In this document: positions 44,609-53,491 of the stretch, one piece after another
How the letters are laid out: every line of letters begins with the position of its first letter
How positions within the stretch are numbered: position 1 is the first letter of the stretch
Notes under the pieces: model-generated
Told to the model about the DNA's origin: nothing
What the model saw: the letters and a program-made list of their open reading frames with translations, nothing else
Databases searched by the model: none
Program-made: the position numbers and the translations under genes
Source: Phaeobacter gallaeciensis
GTDB lineage: Bacteria > Pseudomonadota > Alphaproteobacteria > Rhodobacterales > Rhodobacteraceae
NCBI RefSeq assembly: GCF_001678945.1
Contig: NZ_CP015124.1
Location: forward strand, 1,795,501-1,859,500
Length of the DNA stretch: 64,000 nt
Direction: 5' to 3'

Positions 44609-45250
44609 TCACTTGTTGCCGCCACCAAGCCAGCGGCGCAGCCTGCTGCGGCGCTCTGATATGGCGTCGCCAGCGGCATAAAGGCTGTCTTCCACATCAT
44701 CGATCATCGGGTCGAGCCGGTTGCGGCGGAAGCGGCGCCAGCGCACGTAGATGGCCCAGAACAGCGCCGCAATCAGCACTAGGATCAGAATGCTGACCCA
44801 GTTCAGAGGTTTGTCATCCGGCCCGGCAACGGGTTTGATCCCAACCGCATTGGGAAAGGCCGACAGGAATTCGTTGCGCCAACCATAGTGCAGCACCGCC
44901 ACCCATTCCGGCGCGGCCTTGTTCGAGATCGCGTCATTGGCCTCGGTATACAGATTGGCGGTGTCGAATTTGAAATAGGGCGGCCAGTTCCAACCGGTGT
45001 CCTCGTTCCGGTAAACGATCGCGCTGCCATCGGGACGCACCGCCTGAATGAACTGCACATCCCGGTTGCTCTGCTCGGTCGACTGGGTGTCGGGCGTCGA
45101 CCAGAACATCCGCGTCCAGTCATTCAGTTCCTGACGCTCCTCGTAGGTGTTGACGATCCGCACCACGTCATACTGCGGCAACGTATAGTGCAGGAAGGCC
45201 CCGAACAGCAGCCAGACGGTGATCAGAAATCCCCATTTGATGTAGCCCAT
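44609..45250 (-). CDS. DUF1523 family membrane protein
   Basis: 213 residues with an AGGAGG site upstream. One N-terminal membrane helix (about 4-24), a periplasmic domain (YDVVRIVNTYEERQELNDWTRMFW...GSAIVYRNEDTGWNWPPYFKFDTANL) matching DUF1523, a second helix (about 150-168) and a basic cytoplasmic tail. Function unknown. It follows a smaller membrane-protein gene by 9 bp and is probably co-expressed with it. Confidence 0.8.
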   Translation of the reverse strand: MGYIKWGFLITVWLLFGAFLHYTLPQYDVVRIVNTYEERQELNDWTRMFWSTPDTQSTEQSNRDVQFIQAVRPDGSAIVYRNEDTGWNWPPYFKFDTANLYTEANDAISNKAAPEWVAVLHYGWRNEFLSAFPNAVGIKPVAGPDDKPLNWVSILILVLIAALFWAIYVRWRRFRRNRLDPMIDDVEDSLYAAGDAISERRSRLRRWLGGGNK

Positions 45251-45259
45251 AAAGGCCTC

Positions 45260-45526
45260 CTATCTGAAATTTACCATATAGATCAGCGTCGCAATCAACC
45301 CCAGCGGCACCACATAGACAAGCAGGATCAGCCGACGCCGGAACGAATGGTCATACCGCCGCAACCCCCGCTGGATGAAGGCCGCGCGATCTCCGGTCAA
45401 GCCCTTCTCAGCCCAGCGGCGTTTCAACTTGGCCCGGCGCATTTCCCGCGAATAAAGCGACACGGCGCCGTAAACCACCGTGAGCCCAATCATCAGAAAG
45501 AAAAACAGCCGAAAAAAGCCTAACAT
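45260..45526 (-). CDS. Small membrane protein of unknown function
   Basis: 88 residues from the ATG at 45526; the frame extends to 45589 but the upstream part is Ala/Arg-rich and unlikely. Two membrane helices (about 2-20 and 67-85) flank a strongly basic middle (SREMRRAKLKRRWAEKGLTGDRAAFIQRGLRRYDHSFRRR). Probably an inner-membrane partner of the DUF1523 protein encoded 9 bp downstream. Confidence 0.6.
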   Translation of the reverse strand: MLGFFRLFFFLMIGLTVVYGAVSLYSREMRRAKLKRRWAEKGLTGDRAAFIQRGLRRYDHSFRRRLILLVYVVPLGLIATLIYMVNFR

Positions 45527-45705
45527 CACCGCCCCCAGCCCCAACGCGGCCCAAGCCTGCGGCGCTGCCCTGCGGCAGAGCCCGGCCAAGGCGCTGGCTT
45601 ACCCCTTCGAACATAAGCGTTTTTGCCGCGATGCCAATCCCGCCGACCGCACAAGGGTGCGGGGGCGCCCGCCGCCCATCCGAAGCGGGCAGTTCGGGCA
45701 CGGGC

Positions 45706-46329
45706 TTAGTTTTGGCGGGCTTTCTTCAGCACCAGAAAGGTCATCATCCCAAAGGGGGGCAGACTTTCCTGCTCCTTGAGGCTGAGCGTCTCTTCGCCAA
45801 GGATGGTCCCGATCTCGAAATCGGAATGCCAGCCCAGCACATTGGCAAAGGGGGCCGATATCTTCTCAAGCGAGGCCAGAACGCCCTGGGTGCTTTTGAA
45901 ATGGTTGCTGATCACCACCTCGCCGCCGGGTTTCAGCACCCGGGCGATTTCCGCCATCACCTTTTGCGGCTCGGGCACCACCGACAGCACATGCATTGCC
46001 GCCACCGTGTCAAAGGAGGCATCGGGAAAATCCAGATCACGCGCATCCATCTGCCGCAGCCCCGCGACATTGGCCAGATCCATCTCGGCCACGCGGGTTT
46101 CTGCCTTGGCCAGCATTTCGGTGCTGAAATCGATACCGGTGACGCGCAGATCCGCGCCGTAATGTGGCAGCGACAGCCCGGTGCCAACGCCAACCTCCAG
46201 CACGCTGCCGCCACGCCGGGTGATATAGTTCACGACCCGGCGCCGCCCGGCATTGGTAACCGCCCCGAATGTCCTGTCATAAATTGGCGCCCAGCGCGCG
46301 TAGGATGATTGAACCGCCTTCAGTTCCAA
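45706..46329 (-). CDS. pmtA: Phosphatidylethanolamine N-methyltransferase (Rhodobacter type)
   Basis: 207 residues, close to the about 200-residue R. sphaeroides PmtA. It uses a TTG start at 46329, supported by GGGGAGG 7 bases upstream; no in-frame ATG precedes the SAM site. SAM motif VLEVGVGTGLSLPHY (about 44-58), then VTGIDFSTEML and LRQMDARDLDFPDASFD. It makes phosphatidylcholine by three methylations of PE. The gene 31 bp upstream is pssA, which supplies the PE precursor phosphatidylserine, so both steps are encoded together. Confidence 0.88.
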   Translation of the reverse strand: MELKAVQSSYARWAPIYDRTFGAVTNAGRRRVVNYITRRGGSVLEVGVGTGLSLPHYGADLRVTGIDFSTEMLAKAETRVAEMDLANVAGLRQMDARDLDFPDASFDTVAAMHVLSVVPEPQKVMAEIARVLKPGGEVVISNHFKSTQGVLASLEKISAPFANVLGWHSDFEIGTILGEETLSLKEQESLPPFGMMTFLVLKKARQN

Positions 46330-46360
46330 TCCCGTGCCTCCCCGTTTTCTTGTTACCCGC

Positions 46361-47104
46361 TCAATCCGGTACCTTTCGGATCAGCCCCCAGACCACCAAA
46401 ACCACGTAAACAAGGCACAACACAACCAGCGTCGTCCAAGCATAGGTCAGAACCGCCGCCCCGGCAAAGGCACAGCCCACCAGGAAGTATTTCACATTCT
46501 CCCGGCTGATCTTCACCGCCTTGGGCGACCAGGTCGGGATGCGACTGATCATAAGGAAACCTATGACAACCATGTGAAAGCAGATCAGCAGATCCGGAAC
46601 GACCAGCCCGCCGGAGAAGGAGAAGGAGACGAACATCGGCAGCATCGCCAGTAGTGCCCCGGCAGGCGAAGGGATGCCGGTGAAGTAGCCAAGGCGTTCG
46701 CCCACGACCGGCTCATCCGATTTCGCTGCCACGTTGAACCGCGCCAGCCGCACCACGCAACAGACCGAGAACACCAGCACCGAAATCCACCCGGCGCTGC
46801 GCATGTCCTGCAAGGCCCAGAAATAGATCACCAGCGGCGCCGCGACGCCGAAGTTCAGGAAATCCGCGAGCGAATCCAGCTCGGCTCCCATCTTGCTGTC
46901 GCTGCCCAGGGCCCGCGCCAACCGCCCGTCAAGACCATCCAGCAGCGCCGCCAGCAGGATCAGCTGCACCGCCAGCACGTAATTGCCCTGCACCCCGAAC
47001 CGGATCGCCGACAACCCCGCACAGATCGCCCCCACCGTCATGATGTTGGGGAGAAGCTGGATCAGAGCGAATTCATTCTTGGTCTTCTTGGGCAGATCGT
47101 CCAT
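46361..47104 (-). CDS. pssA: CDP-diacylglycerol-serine O-phosphatidyltransferase
   Basis: 247 residues with about 7 membrane helices. The CDP-alcohol phosphotransferase motif DGLDGRLARALGSDSKMGAELDSLAD (DG-x2-AR-x8-G-x3-D-x3-D) is at about 57-82. The N-terminus (LIQLLPNIMTVGAICAGLSAIRF) is typical of type II PssA. It condenses serine with CDP-diacylglycerol to phosphatidylserine, the first step toward PE and, through pmtA just downstream, phosphatidylcholine. Confidence 0.94.
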   Translation of the reverse strand: MDDLPKKTKNEFALIQLLPNIMTVGAICAGLSAIRFGVQGNYVLAVQLILLAALLDGLDGRLARALGSDSKMGAELDSLADFLNFGVAAPLVIYFWALQDMRSAGWISVLVFSVCCVVRLARFNVAAKSDEPVVGERLGYFTGIPSPAGALLAMLPMFVSFSFSGGLVVPDLLICFHMVVIGFLMISRIPTWSPKAVKISRENVKYFLVGCAFAGAAVLTYAWTTLVVLCLVYVVLVVWGLIRKVPD

Positions 47105-47419
47105 GGGGCGGAGGTCAGTCTATAAGGCTCGGTTAGGGATCCTTGGGGCGGCACAGGACTGCATAGCCCCCTGCCCGCCCCAGCCTGCACAATACAGGAG
47201 GGTTCCCCCTCCTATGCCCGATTGCGAGGGAGCGTGCAATGGGAGGGGTCGGAGAGCCGTTTCCACCATAGCCCGCCAAGGCAGGATGGCGGATGATCAC
47301 TTTTTAAATATTACAATGATACTCATGTTATCTCTGGGGCGAGCTGAATCACGGTTGTTTTGTTAACCGTTCAACGGGACAAGAGACTGAATCTCATATA
47401 CGACCCGAGGACTTGGTTC
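47105..47419. other. Divergent intergenic region (pssA / c-di-GMP gene)
   Basis: About 315 bases without a gene. An AGGAGGG/CCCTCCT stem-loop lies at 47196-47213 and an AT-rich block at about 47295-47335 may hold the plus-strand promoter. No clear operator or -35/-10 pair is seen. Confidence 0.4.
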
Positions 47420-49477
47420 ATGTATCGTCTGTTGGACTGTATCACCCAGGAGCATATTTATGGCCTGGTTGCCGTGGCTGCTTTTATTTGCGTCATCGGT
47501 TCGGTCCTCTCCACACATATGTCCACCCGTTTGACCCAGTGGACGGGCATGCGCCGCCTGGTTCAGCTGCCCCTTGCCGGTTTGATCACCGGGGCCACGA
47601 TCTGGTCGACCCACTTTATCGCGATGCTGTCCTATGACCCGGGCTATGCGCATGGGTATGAACCGGTGCTGACTGGCGTATCGCTTCTGGTCGGCGTCAT
47701 CGGTTCACTGGCTGCAAACACCGGGCTGGCCTATGCCCGCAGCCGGATTGCGGCCTGTGCAGCGGGGGCGGTGTTCGGGCTGACCGTGACGGCGATGCAT
47801 TACACTGGCATGAACGCCTATTTGCTCCCCGGAACGATTGTCTGGAGCCTTCCGCATCTGGTGGCCTCTGTCCTTCTGGGCGCGGGTTTTGGCGCACTCA
47901 GCTATGGTTTGATTGTCCAACGCCTGGGCGGGGTGGCCGGGCGGCTATGGCCAGCGGGGGCCATGGTCCTGGCGATCTGTCTTATGCATTTCACCGGGAT
48001 GAGCGCCATCGAGATCCGGCTGGATTCCTCAATTGAGGTGCCGACCGAGACAATTTCGGATACCGCCATGGCCATGCTGATCTTCGGAGTGACAGGGATC
48101 ATTCTGCTGATTGCCATCGCTTCTGCGAGTATTGAGGTCAATCTCGAAGGGGAATCCCGTTCCCAACTCACCCACGCGGCCCTGCATGATCCGCTGACCG
48201 GCATGCCCAACCGGATGTGGCTGACCCGCAAACTGGATGCCCTGCAGACGCAGCTGACCGAAAATGAGACAGCAAAGGCGGCGGTGCTGACGATCGACCT
48301 CAATCTGTTCAAGGAGGTGAACGATCTGCATGGCCATGCGATAGGAGATGCAGTATTGCGCCGGGTTTCGCAGAGCTTGAATGAGCAAAAGAGTGAAGGC
48401 GAATACATCGCGCGGGTTGGCGGTGACGAATTTGTCGCCATCAAACTGGGGTTCCGCCGCATCGAAGAGGTGCAGAGCTTTGCAGAGCGTCTACATGCCG
48501 CCATAGTAGAGCCCATCGACCTGGAGGAAGTCTCGTTGCGGGTCGGGGCGTCGATCGGGATTGCATCGACGCTGGAAGACGGGCGTGATCCGAACCAGTT
48601 GCTGCATAAATCGGATGTGGCGATGTATCGGGCCAAGTCAGAAGCAGACACGCCGATCTGCCAATTCGACGAGGAAATGGACCGCCGTAGCCGGGACAAG
48701 ACGCAGCTGGTGCATGACCTGCGTCTGGCGCTGCAGAACAATGAATTCGAACTGGTGTATCAACTCCAGAACACATTGGAAACGCTGGCGCCGGTGGGGT
48801 TCGAAGTGCTCTTGCGCTGGAACCATCCGACGCGTGGTCGGGTGTCCCCGGATGAATTCATCCCGGTGGCCGAAGAAACCGGTCTGGTGCGCGATATCGG
48901 CGCCTGGGTGCTGCGGGAGGCCTGCCGCGAGGCGGCGCAATGGGATCACCCCTACAGCATTGCCGTCAACGTGGCGCCGCAACAGCTGGTGCAGCCCTCG
49001 TTTGTCGAAGACGTGATGGACAACCTGTTCGAGACCGGCCTCGACCCGCAGCGCCTTGAACTGGAAATCACCGAAGCCAGCATCATCGACGATCAGGCGC
49101 ATACGCTGAAGGTGATGCACAAGCTGAAAGAGCTGAGTATTCGCATCGCCATGGATGATTTCGGCACCGGGTATTCGTCGCTGTCGATGTTGCAGACCTT
49201 CCCATTCGACAAGATCAAGATCGACCGCAGTTTCGTTCAGGACGTGCATAAAGACGCACAGCGTGCCGCCATCGTGCGCTCCACGCTGCTGCTCGGGGCT
49301 GCCCTCGACATTCCGGTTCTTGCCGAAGGGGTCGAGGTCGAAGACGAACTCAGCTTCCTGCGCGCAGAAAGCTGCACCTCGGTTCAGGGCTTTTACTTCG
49401 GTCAGCCAATGACCCGGGACGACATGCGCCGGATTGCCTGCAATGCGGCAGTGGACGGCGAGAAAAACGCCGCATAA
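47420..49477 (+). CDS. MHYT-GGDEF-EAL membrane protein (c-di-GMP turnover)
   Basis: 685 residues from the ATG at 47420 (GAGGA upstream). An N-terminal MHYT sensor with about 7 helices (about 10-245) carries the repeated motif as STHFIAML, AMHYTGM and LMHFTGM, which in other proteins may bind copper or gases. The GGDEF domain (about 270-420) has the intact RVGGDEF, but the four residues at the inhibitory RxxD position read SEGE, so feedback by c-di-GMP is unlikely. The EAL domain (about 445-680) keeps all catalytic residues: EVLLRW (EVL for EAL), NVAPQQL, ELEITE, DDFGTGYSS, KIDRSF, EGVE. Probably bifunctional or mainly phosphodiesterase. Confidence 0.92.
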   Translation: MYRLLDCITQEHIYGLVAVAAFICVIGSVLSTHMSTRLTQWTGMRRLVQLPLAGLITGATIWSTHFIAMLSYDPGYAHGYEPVLTGVSLLVGVIGSLAANTGLAYARSRIAACAAGAVFGLTVTAMHYTGMNAYLLPGTIVWSLPHLVASVLLGAGFGALSYGLIVQRLGGVAGRLWPAGAMVLAICLMHFTGMSAIEIRLDSSIEVPTETISDTAMAMLIFGVTGIILLIAIASASIEVNLEGESRSQLTHAALHDPLTGMPNRMWLTRKLDALQTQLTENETAKAAVLTIDLNLFKEVNDLHGHAIGDAVLRRVSQSLNEQKSEGEYIARVGGDEFVAIKLGFRRIEEVQSFAERLHAAIVEPIDLEEVSLRVGASIGIASTLEDGRDPNQLLHKSDVAMYRAKSEADTPICQFDEEMDRRSRDKTQLVHDLRLALQNNEFELVYQLQNTLETLAPVGFEVLLRWNHPTRGRVSPDEFIPVAEETGLVRDIGAWVLREACREAAQWDHPYSIAVNVAPQQLVQPSFVEDVMDNLFETGLDPQRLELEITEASIIDDQAHTLKVMHKLKELSIRIAMDDFGTGYSSLSMLQTFPFDKIKIDRSFVQDVHKDAQRAAIVRSTLLLGAALDIPVLAEGVEVEDELSFLRAESCTSVQGFYFGQPMTRDDMRRIACNAAVDGEKNAA

Positions 49478-49526
49478 CCCCTGGACTGCGGCCTGCCTGC
49501 CGAACAGAGGCTGCACAGCCTGTGTA

Positions 49527-49553
49527 CGGGGGGTGTCCGGATGTCACCCCCCG
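49527..49553. terminator. Strong stem-loop in a convergent gap
   Basis: CGGGGGGTG at 49527-49535 pairs perfectly with CACCCCCCG at 49545-49553, 9-base loop, between the stops of the c-di-GMP gene and the creatinase gene. Neither side has a U-tract, so it is a candidate bidirectional transcript end. Confidence 0.5.
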
Positions 49554-49576
49554 ACTCTTGAGCCTTTCGGCCCCCG

Positions 49577-50785
49577 TTACCCGACCACGTTGAACTCCGG
49601 CCCGTAGGGGTAGCCGGTGATGTTCTCGTTGCCATCCTCGGTGATCACCAGGATGTCATGTTCGCGGTAGCCGCCCGCGCCGGGGTTGTCTTCCGCGATG
49701 GTCAGCATGGGCTCCATCGAAATGACCATTCCCGGCTCCAGCACCGTGTCGATATCCTCGCGCAGCTCCAGCCCGGCCTCGCGCCCGTAGTAGTGGGACA
49801 GGACGCCAAAGGAGTGCCCGTAGCCAAAGGTGCGGTATTGCAGGAGATCGCGTTCTTCGAAGAAGGCGTTGATCTTATGGGTGATTTCGGCGCAACTGGC
49901 GCCGGATTTCAGCAGCGAGATGCCGTATTCATGGGCGGCGACATTGGCCTCCCAGACTTTCAGGCTGTCGGGATCGACCTCTCCGACGAACAGGGTCCGC
50001 TCCAGCGCGGTGTAATAGCCCGAGATCATCGGAAAGGTGTTCAGCGACAGGATATCGCCGCGCTGCAGCTTGCGCGCAGTCACCGGGTTATGGGCGCCAT
50101 CAGTGTTGATGCCCGACTGGAACCAGACCCAGGTGTCGCGGTATTCGGCATCGGGAAAGCGTTTGGCGATCTCCAGCTCCATCGCATCGCGTCCCGCCAT
50201 GGCCACGTCGATCTCCCGCACCCCTTCGCGGATCGCATCGCGGATGGCATAGCCGCCCACATCGGCCACTGCGGCACCGGCGCGGATCATCTCGATCTCG
50301 GCAGCGGATTTATGCATGCGCTGGCGCATGGTCGGCTCGTAAAGATCCACCATCTCAGCCGGTTGCAGAAAGGCTTCGAGCTTGCCCTTTTGCAGCAGGG
50401 TCAGGTGATCGCTCTCGTAGCCCACCGTTGCGCAGGGGCCAGAAACCGACAGGATCGCACGCCAGAAATTGTCGCGCTGCCAGTCGGTATAGGTGATGTT
50501 ATCGCAGAAAGAGCGGCGCCAGGGCTGGCCCGCGTCGATGCCTGCGCTGATGGTGACGGCGGCATCGGCGGTCACCACAAGACCGTAGGGACGGCCAAAG
50601 GCGCAGTAGGTAAACCCCGAATAATACGAGATATTATGCATCGACGTGAAGACGGCGGCGGTGACGCCTGCCTGCTCCATGATCTTGCGCAGGCCCGCAA
50701 TGCGCGCCTCATACTCGGCCACGGGGAATTGCAACGGCGCCTTTTCGCCATTGTGAAAACGGTACATGTCAGGACGTGCAGTCAT
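49577..50785 (-). CDS. Creatinase (creatine amidinohydrolase)
   Basis: 402 residues, matching the pseudomonad creatinase in length and nearly throughout. Shared stretches include SMHNISYYSGFTYCAFGRPY, GIDAGQPWRR, NITYTDWQRDN, WFQSGINTDGAHNPVTARK (with the catalytic His), ISGYYTALERTLF, LLQYRTFGYGHSFGVLSHYY and EPGMVISMEPM. It is a pita-bread (M24) fold enzyme that needs no metal and cleaves creatine into sarcosine and urea. The AAGGATCC site precedes ATG 50785. No sarcosine oxidase or urease gene is in the window. Confidence 0.93.
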   Translation of the reverse strand: MTARPDMYRFHNGEKAPLQFPVAEYEARIAGLRKIMEQAGVTAAVFTSMHNISYYSGFTYCAFGRPYGLVVTADAAVTISAGIDAGQPWRRSFCDNITYTDWQRDNFWRAILSVSGPCATVGYESDHLTLLQKGKLEAFLQPAEMVDLYEPTMRQRMHKSAAEIEMIRAGAAVADVGGYAIRDAIREGVREIDVAMAGRDAMELEIAKRFPDAEYRDTWVWFQSGINTDGAHNPVTARKLQRGDILSLNTFPMISGYYTALERTLFVGEVDPDSLKVWEANVAAHEYGISLLKSGASCAEITHKINAFFEERDLLQYRTFGYGHSFGVLSHYYGREAGLELREDIDTVLEPGMVISMEPMLTIAEDNPGAGGYREHDILVITEDGNENITGYPYGPEFNVVG

Positions 50786-50856
50786 GCTGGATCCTTCCTT
50801 TGCTTACAAGAAAGGTCCCGGCGTACAGGACAGATTGTGTGTCTAAGTCAGGGTCC

Positions 50857-50874
50857 CGTGAGAACTCCCTCACG
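50857..50874. promoter_or_regulatory. Inverted repeat upstream of creatinase
   Basis: CGTGAG-N6-CTCACG, a perfect 6+6 repeat 71 bases before the creatinase ATG. Position suits an operator, but the regulator is unknown. Confidence 0.3.
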
Positions 50875-50994
50875 CGGCGACGCCATCGCCCGGCCCTGAT
50901 CCCAGACATGCTGCGGAATCGCAGCGCTGGCAAGTGTTTTCTGCGCCGCCCTGCCCGGGTCGTGCCTTGGTGCGGCGCAGATCGGCAGGGCTAC

Positions 50995-51780
50995 CTAATT
51001 GACGATCAGCGCCACCAAGTCGCTGTCGGGATCCGCCAATGGGTCGATGACATTGAAATGATGCTTGCCAAAGGCGATGACGTGATCCGTCGCCCAGGCA
51101 TCGGTCAGCCATTGCGCCTGATCCAGAAAGGCCGGGCGTTCCTCGGCGCCGACCCAGACGGTGACCGGTACGTCATAGCGGTCCTGCATCTCCACCGGGC
51201 TTTCGGCCTTGGCGGCCTCGGCATCCATCTTGAATTGCTTGTTCATTGAGGTTCGCAACAGCGGCAGCAGATCCGACAGCGGCGAAATTGGGATCACTGT
51301 TTTCAGGCGCGCGCCTACATCCTCGGGCAGCAGCGCCCGGTCCAGCATGCGGGCGACCAGATGCCCCCCGGCAGAATGCCCGGCCAGGGCGATGGGGCCG
51401 TCCACTTCTTCGGCGATATGTACCACCGCCGAGGCCACCTGCCGGGTGATATCGGCAATGGAGACATCGGGGCACAGGTCGTAGGACGGCATTGCCACGG
51501 CCCAGCCATGCGCCAGCGGACCTACCGCCAGATGCGACCAAGTGCTTTTGTCGAACCGCAGCCAGTAGCCGCCGTGCACGAAGATGAAGACACCCTTGGG
51601 CGTACCTTCGGGCAGGAAGAGGTCGAACTTGTTTCGATCGCCTGGACCGTATGGAATGTCGAGCTGGGCGCGCTCGTGCAGGCTGTTGCGGAAATCCTCG
51701 GCCGAGGCATCCCAGCGCGGCGGATAATCATCGGCCCCCGCGATATAGGCTCCGTTGGCATAGGCGTCGTCCAGTTCCAT
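50995..51780 (-). CDS. Alpha/beta hydrolase (kynurenine formamidase-like)
   Basis: 261 residues. Oxyanion motif FVHGGYW at about 67-73 and nucleophile motif AGHSAGG at about 133-139 are the landmarks of HSL/arylformamidase-type hydrolases; an Asp and the late His (FGKHHFNVID) complete the triad. No signal peptide. It is divergent from the aldehyde dehydrogenase gene and upstream of creatinase on the same strand (209 bp gap), so co-regulation is possible but not clear. Substrate unknown; arylformamidase is the closest family. Confidence 0.8.
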   Translation of the reverse strand: MELDDAYANGAYIAGADDYPPRWDASAEDFRNSLHERAQLDIPYGPGDRNKFDLFLPEGTPKGVFIFVHGGYWLRFDKSTWSHLAVGPLAHGWAVAMPSYDLCPDVSIADITRQVASAVVHIAEEVDGPIALAGHSAGGHLVARMLDRALLPEDVGARLKTVIPISPLSDLLPLLRTSMNKQFKMDAEAAKAESPVEMQDRYDVPVTVWVGAEERPAFLDQAQWLTDAWATDHVIAFGKHHFNVIDPLADPDSDLVALIVN

Positions 51781-51991
51781 GGCAGTCTCCCCGGTTTGTT
51801 GTTTTTGCCAAAGTGACGGGCTGCGCGGGACAATGTCAAACAGCTAACTGAAGCGGCGGCATCCGGCCCTTCTGCTTTGCCTATGACCAGCGTCCGGCAG
51901 ATTTATGATCAAATTCTGGACTCATCGAAGGTTCTGGACATATGAATGACCAGCTGATTTGCATGCCTGCAAATAATCCGGGGAGACACCA

Positions 51992-53467
51992 ATGCTGACC
52001 AAGAACACCGAGCTGAAGTCCCTTTTGAAGGACCCGACCCTGCTGGAAACCCGCGCCTATGTGGGCGGCCAGTTTGTTGACGGAGACAAGGGCACCTTTG
52101 TTGTCACCAACCCCGCGCGTGGCGATGTGGTGGCTGAAGTTGCCGATCTCAGCCGCGCGCAGGTTGCAGGTGCCATCGCCCAGGCCGAAGCCGCACAGAA
52201 AGACTGGGCCAAATGGACCGGCAAGGAACGCGCGAATGTCTTGCGCAAGTGGTTTGACCTGATGATGGAAAACCAGGACGACTTGGGCATCATCCTGACC
52301 GCGGAAATGGGCAAACCCCTAGCCGAAGCCAAGGGCGAGATTGCCTATGGTGCATCTTTCATCGAGTTCTTTGCTGAAGAGGCCAAGCGGATCTATGGAG
52401 AGACCATTCCCGGCCATCAGCGGGACAAGCGGATCACCGTTCTGAAACAACCCATCGGGGTTGCCGCCTCGATCACGCCGTGGAACTTTCCCAACGCGAT
52501 GATTACCCGCAAGGCCGGTCCGGCGCTGGCCGCAGGCTGTGCCTTTGTCGCCCGCCCGGCCGAGCTGACGCCCCTGTCGGCCACCGCGCTGGCGGTTCTA
52601 GCGGAACGCGCAGGCATTCCGGCGGGTGTGTTCAACGTGGTCACCACCTCGGACGCGCCAGAAACCGGGCTGGAATTCTGTGAGAACCCGGCGGTGCGCA
52701 AGCTGACCTTCACCGGCTCGACCCCGGTTGGCCGTCTGCTGCTGCGCCAAGCGGCGGATCAGGTGATGAAATGCTCGATGGAACTGGGTGGCAATGCGCC
52801 TTTCATCGTCTTTGACGATGCCGATCTCGACGCTGCTGTCGAAGGCGCGATCATGTGCAAGTTCCGCAACAACGGCCAAACCTGCGTCTGCGCCAACCGG
52901 ATCTACGTGCAGGCCGGTGTCTATGATGCTTTCGCCGCCAAGCTGAAAGAGGCGGTTGCCAAGATGAAAGTCGGCGACGGTCTTGAGGACGGCGTTCAGT
53001 TCGGCCCGCTGATCAACGACAAGGCCGTTGAAAAGGTCGAGGCCCATCTGGCCGACGCGCAGGCCAAGGGCGCCGAGATCATTCTGGGCGGCACCCCGTC
53101 CGAGCTGGGCGGCTCCTTCTTCCAGCCGACCATCGTGACCGGCGCCACCACGGATATGCAGTTCTCGACCGAGGAAACATTCGGCCCGCTGGCGCCGCTG
53201 TTCAAATTCGAGGACGAGGACGAGGTCATCGCCATGGCCAATGACACCATCTTTGGCCTCGCATCCTATTTCTACGCCAAGGATCTGAGCCGGGTCTACA
53301 AAGTGGCCGAGGCGCTGGAATACGGCATCGTCGGCGTCAACACCGGGATCATCTCGACCGAGGTCGCGCCCTTTGGCGGCGTCAAGCAGTCGGGCCTCGG
53401 GCGCGAAGGCAGCCATCACGGCATCGAAGATTATCTGGAGATGAAGTACATCTGCATGTCGGTCTGA
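51992..53467 (+). CDS. gabD: Aldehyde dehydrogenase, probably succinate-semialdehyde dehydrogenase
   Basis: 491 residues. Family motifs: ITPWNFPNAMITRKAGPALAAGC, FTGSTPVG, catalytic Glu in ELGGNAPF and catalytic Cys in NNGQTCVCANR (the extra Cys two residues on is typical of GabD, which is redox-sensitive). The cofactor Lys of the KPAExTPLSA motif is Arg here (FVARPAELTPLSA). It oxidises succinate semialdehyde to succinate with NAD(P)+. GGGGAGAC precedes the ATG at 51992. Followed by a terminator lying inside the convergent tetR gene. Confidence 0.88.
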   Translation: MLTKNTELKSLLKDPTLLETRAYVGGQFVDGDKGTFVVTNPARGDVVAEVADLSRAQVAGAIAQAEAAQKDWAKWTGKERANVLRKWFDLMMENQDDLGIILTAEMGKPLAEAKGEIAYGASFIEFFAEEAKRIYGETIPGHQRDKRITVLKQPIGVAASITPWNFPNAMITRKAGPALAAGCAFVARPAELTPLSATALAVLAERAGIPAGVFNVVTTSDAPETGLEFCENPAVRKLTFTGSTPVGRLLLRQAADQVMKCSMELGGNAPFIVFDDADLDAAVEGAIMCKFRNNGQTCVCANRIYVQAGVYDAFAAKLKEAVAKMKVGDGLEDGVQFGPLINDKAVEKVEAHLADAQAKGAEIILGGTPSELGGSFFQPTIVTGATTDMQFSTEETFGPLAPLFKFEDEDEVIAMANDTIFGLASYFYAKDLSRVYKVAEALEYGIVGVNTGIISTEVAPFGGVKQSGLGREGSHHGIEDYLEMKYICMSV

Positions 53468-53491
53468 TCCGGCACGCAAAGGATCAGAGCA

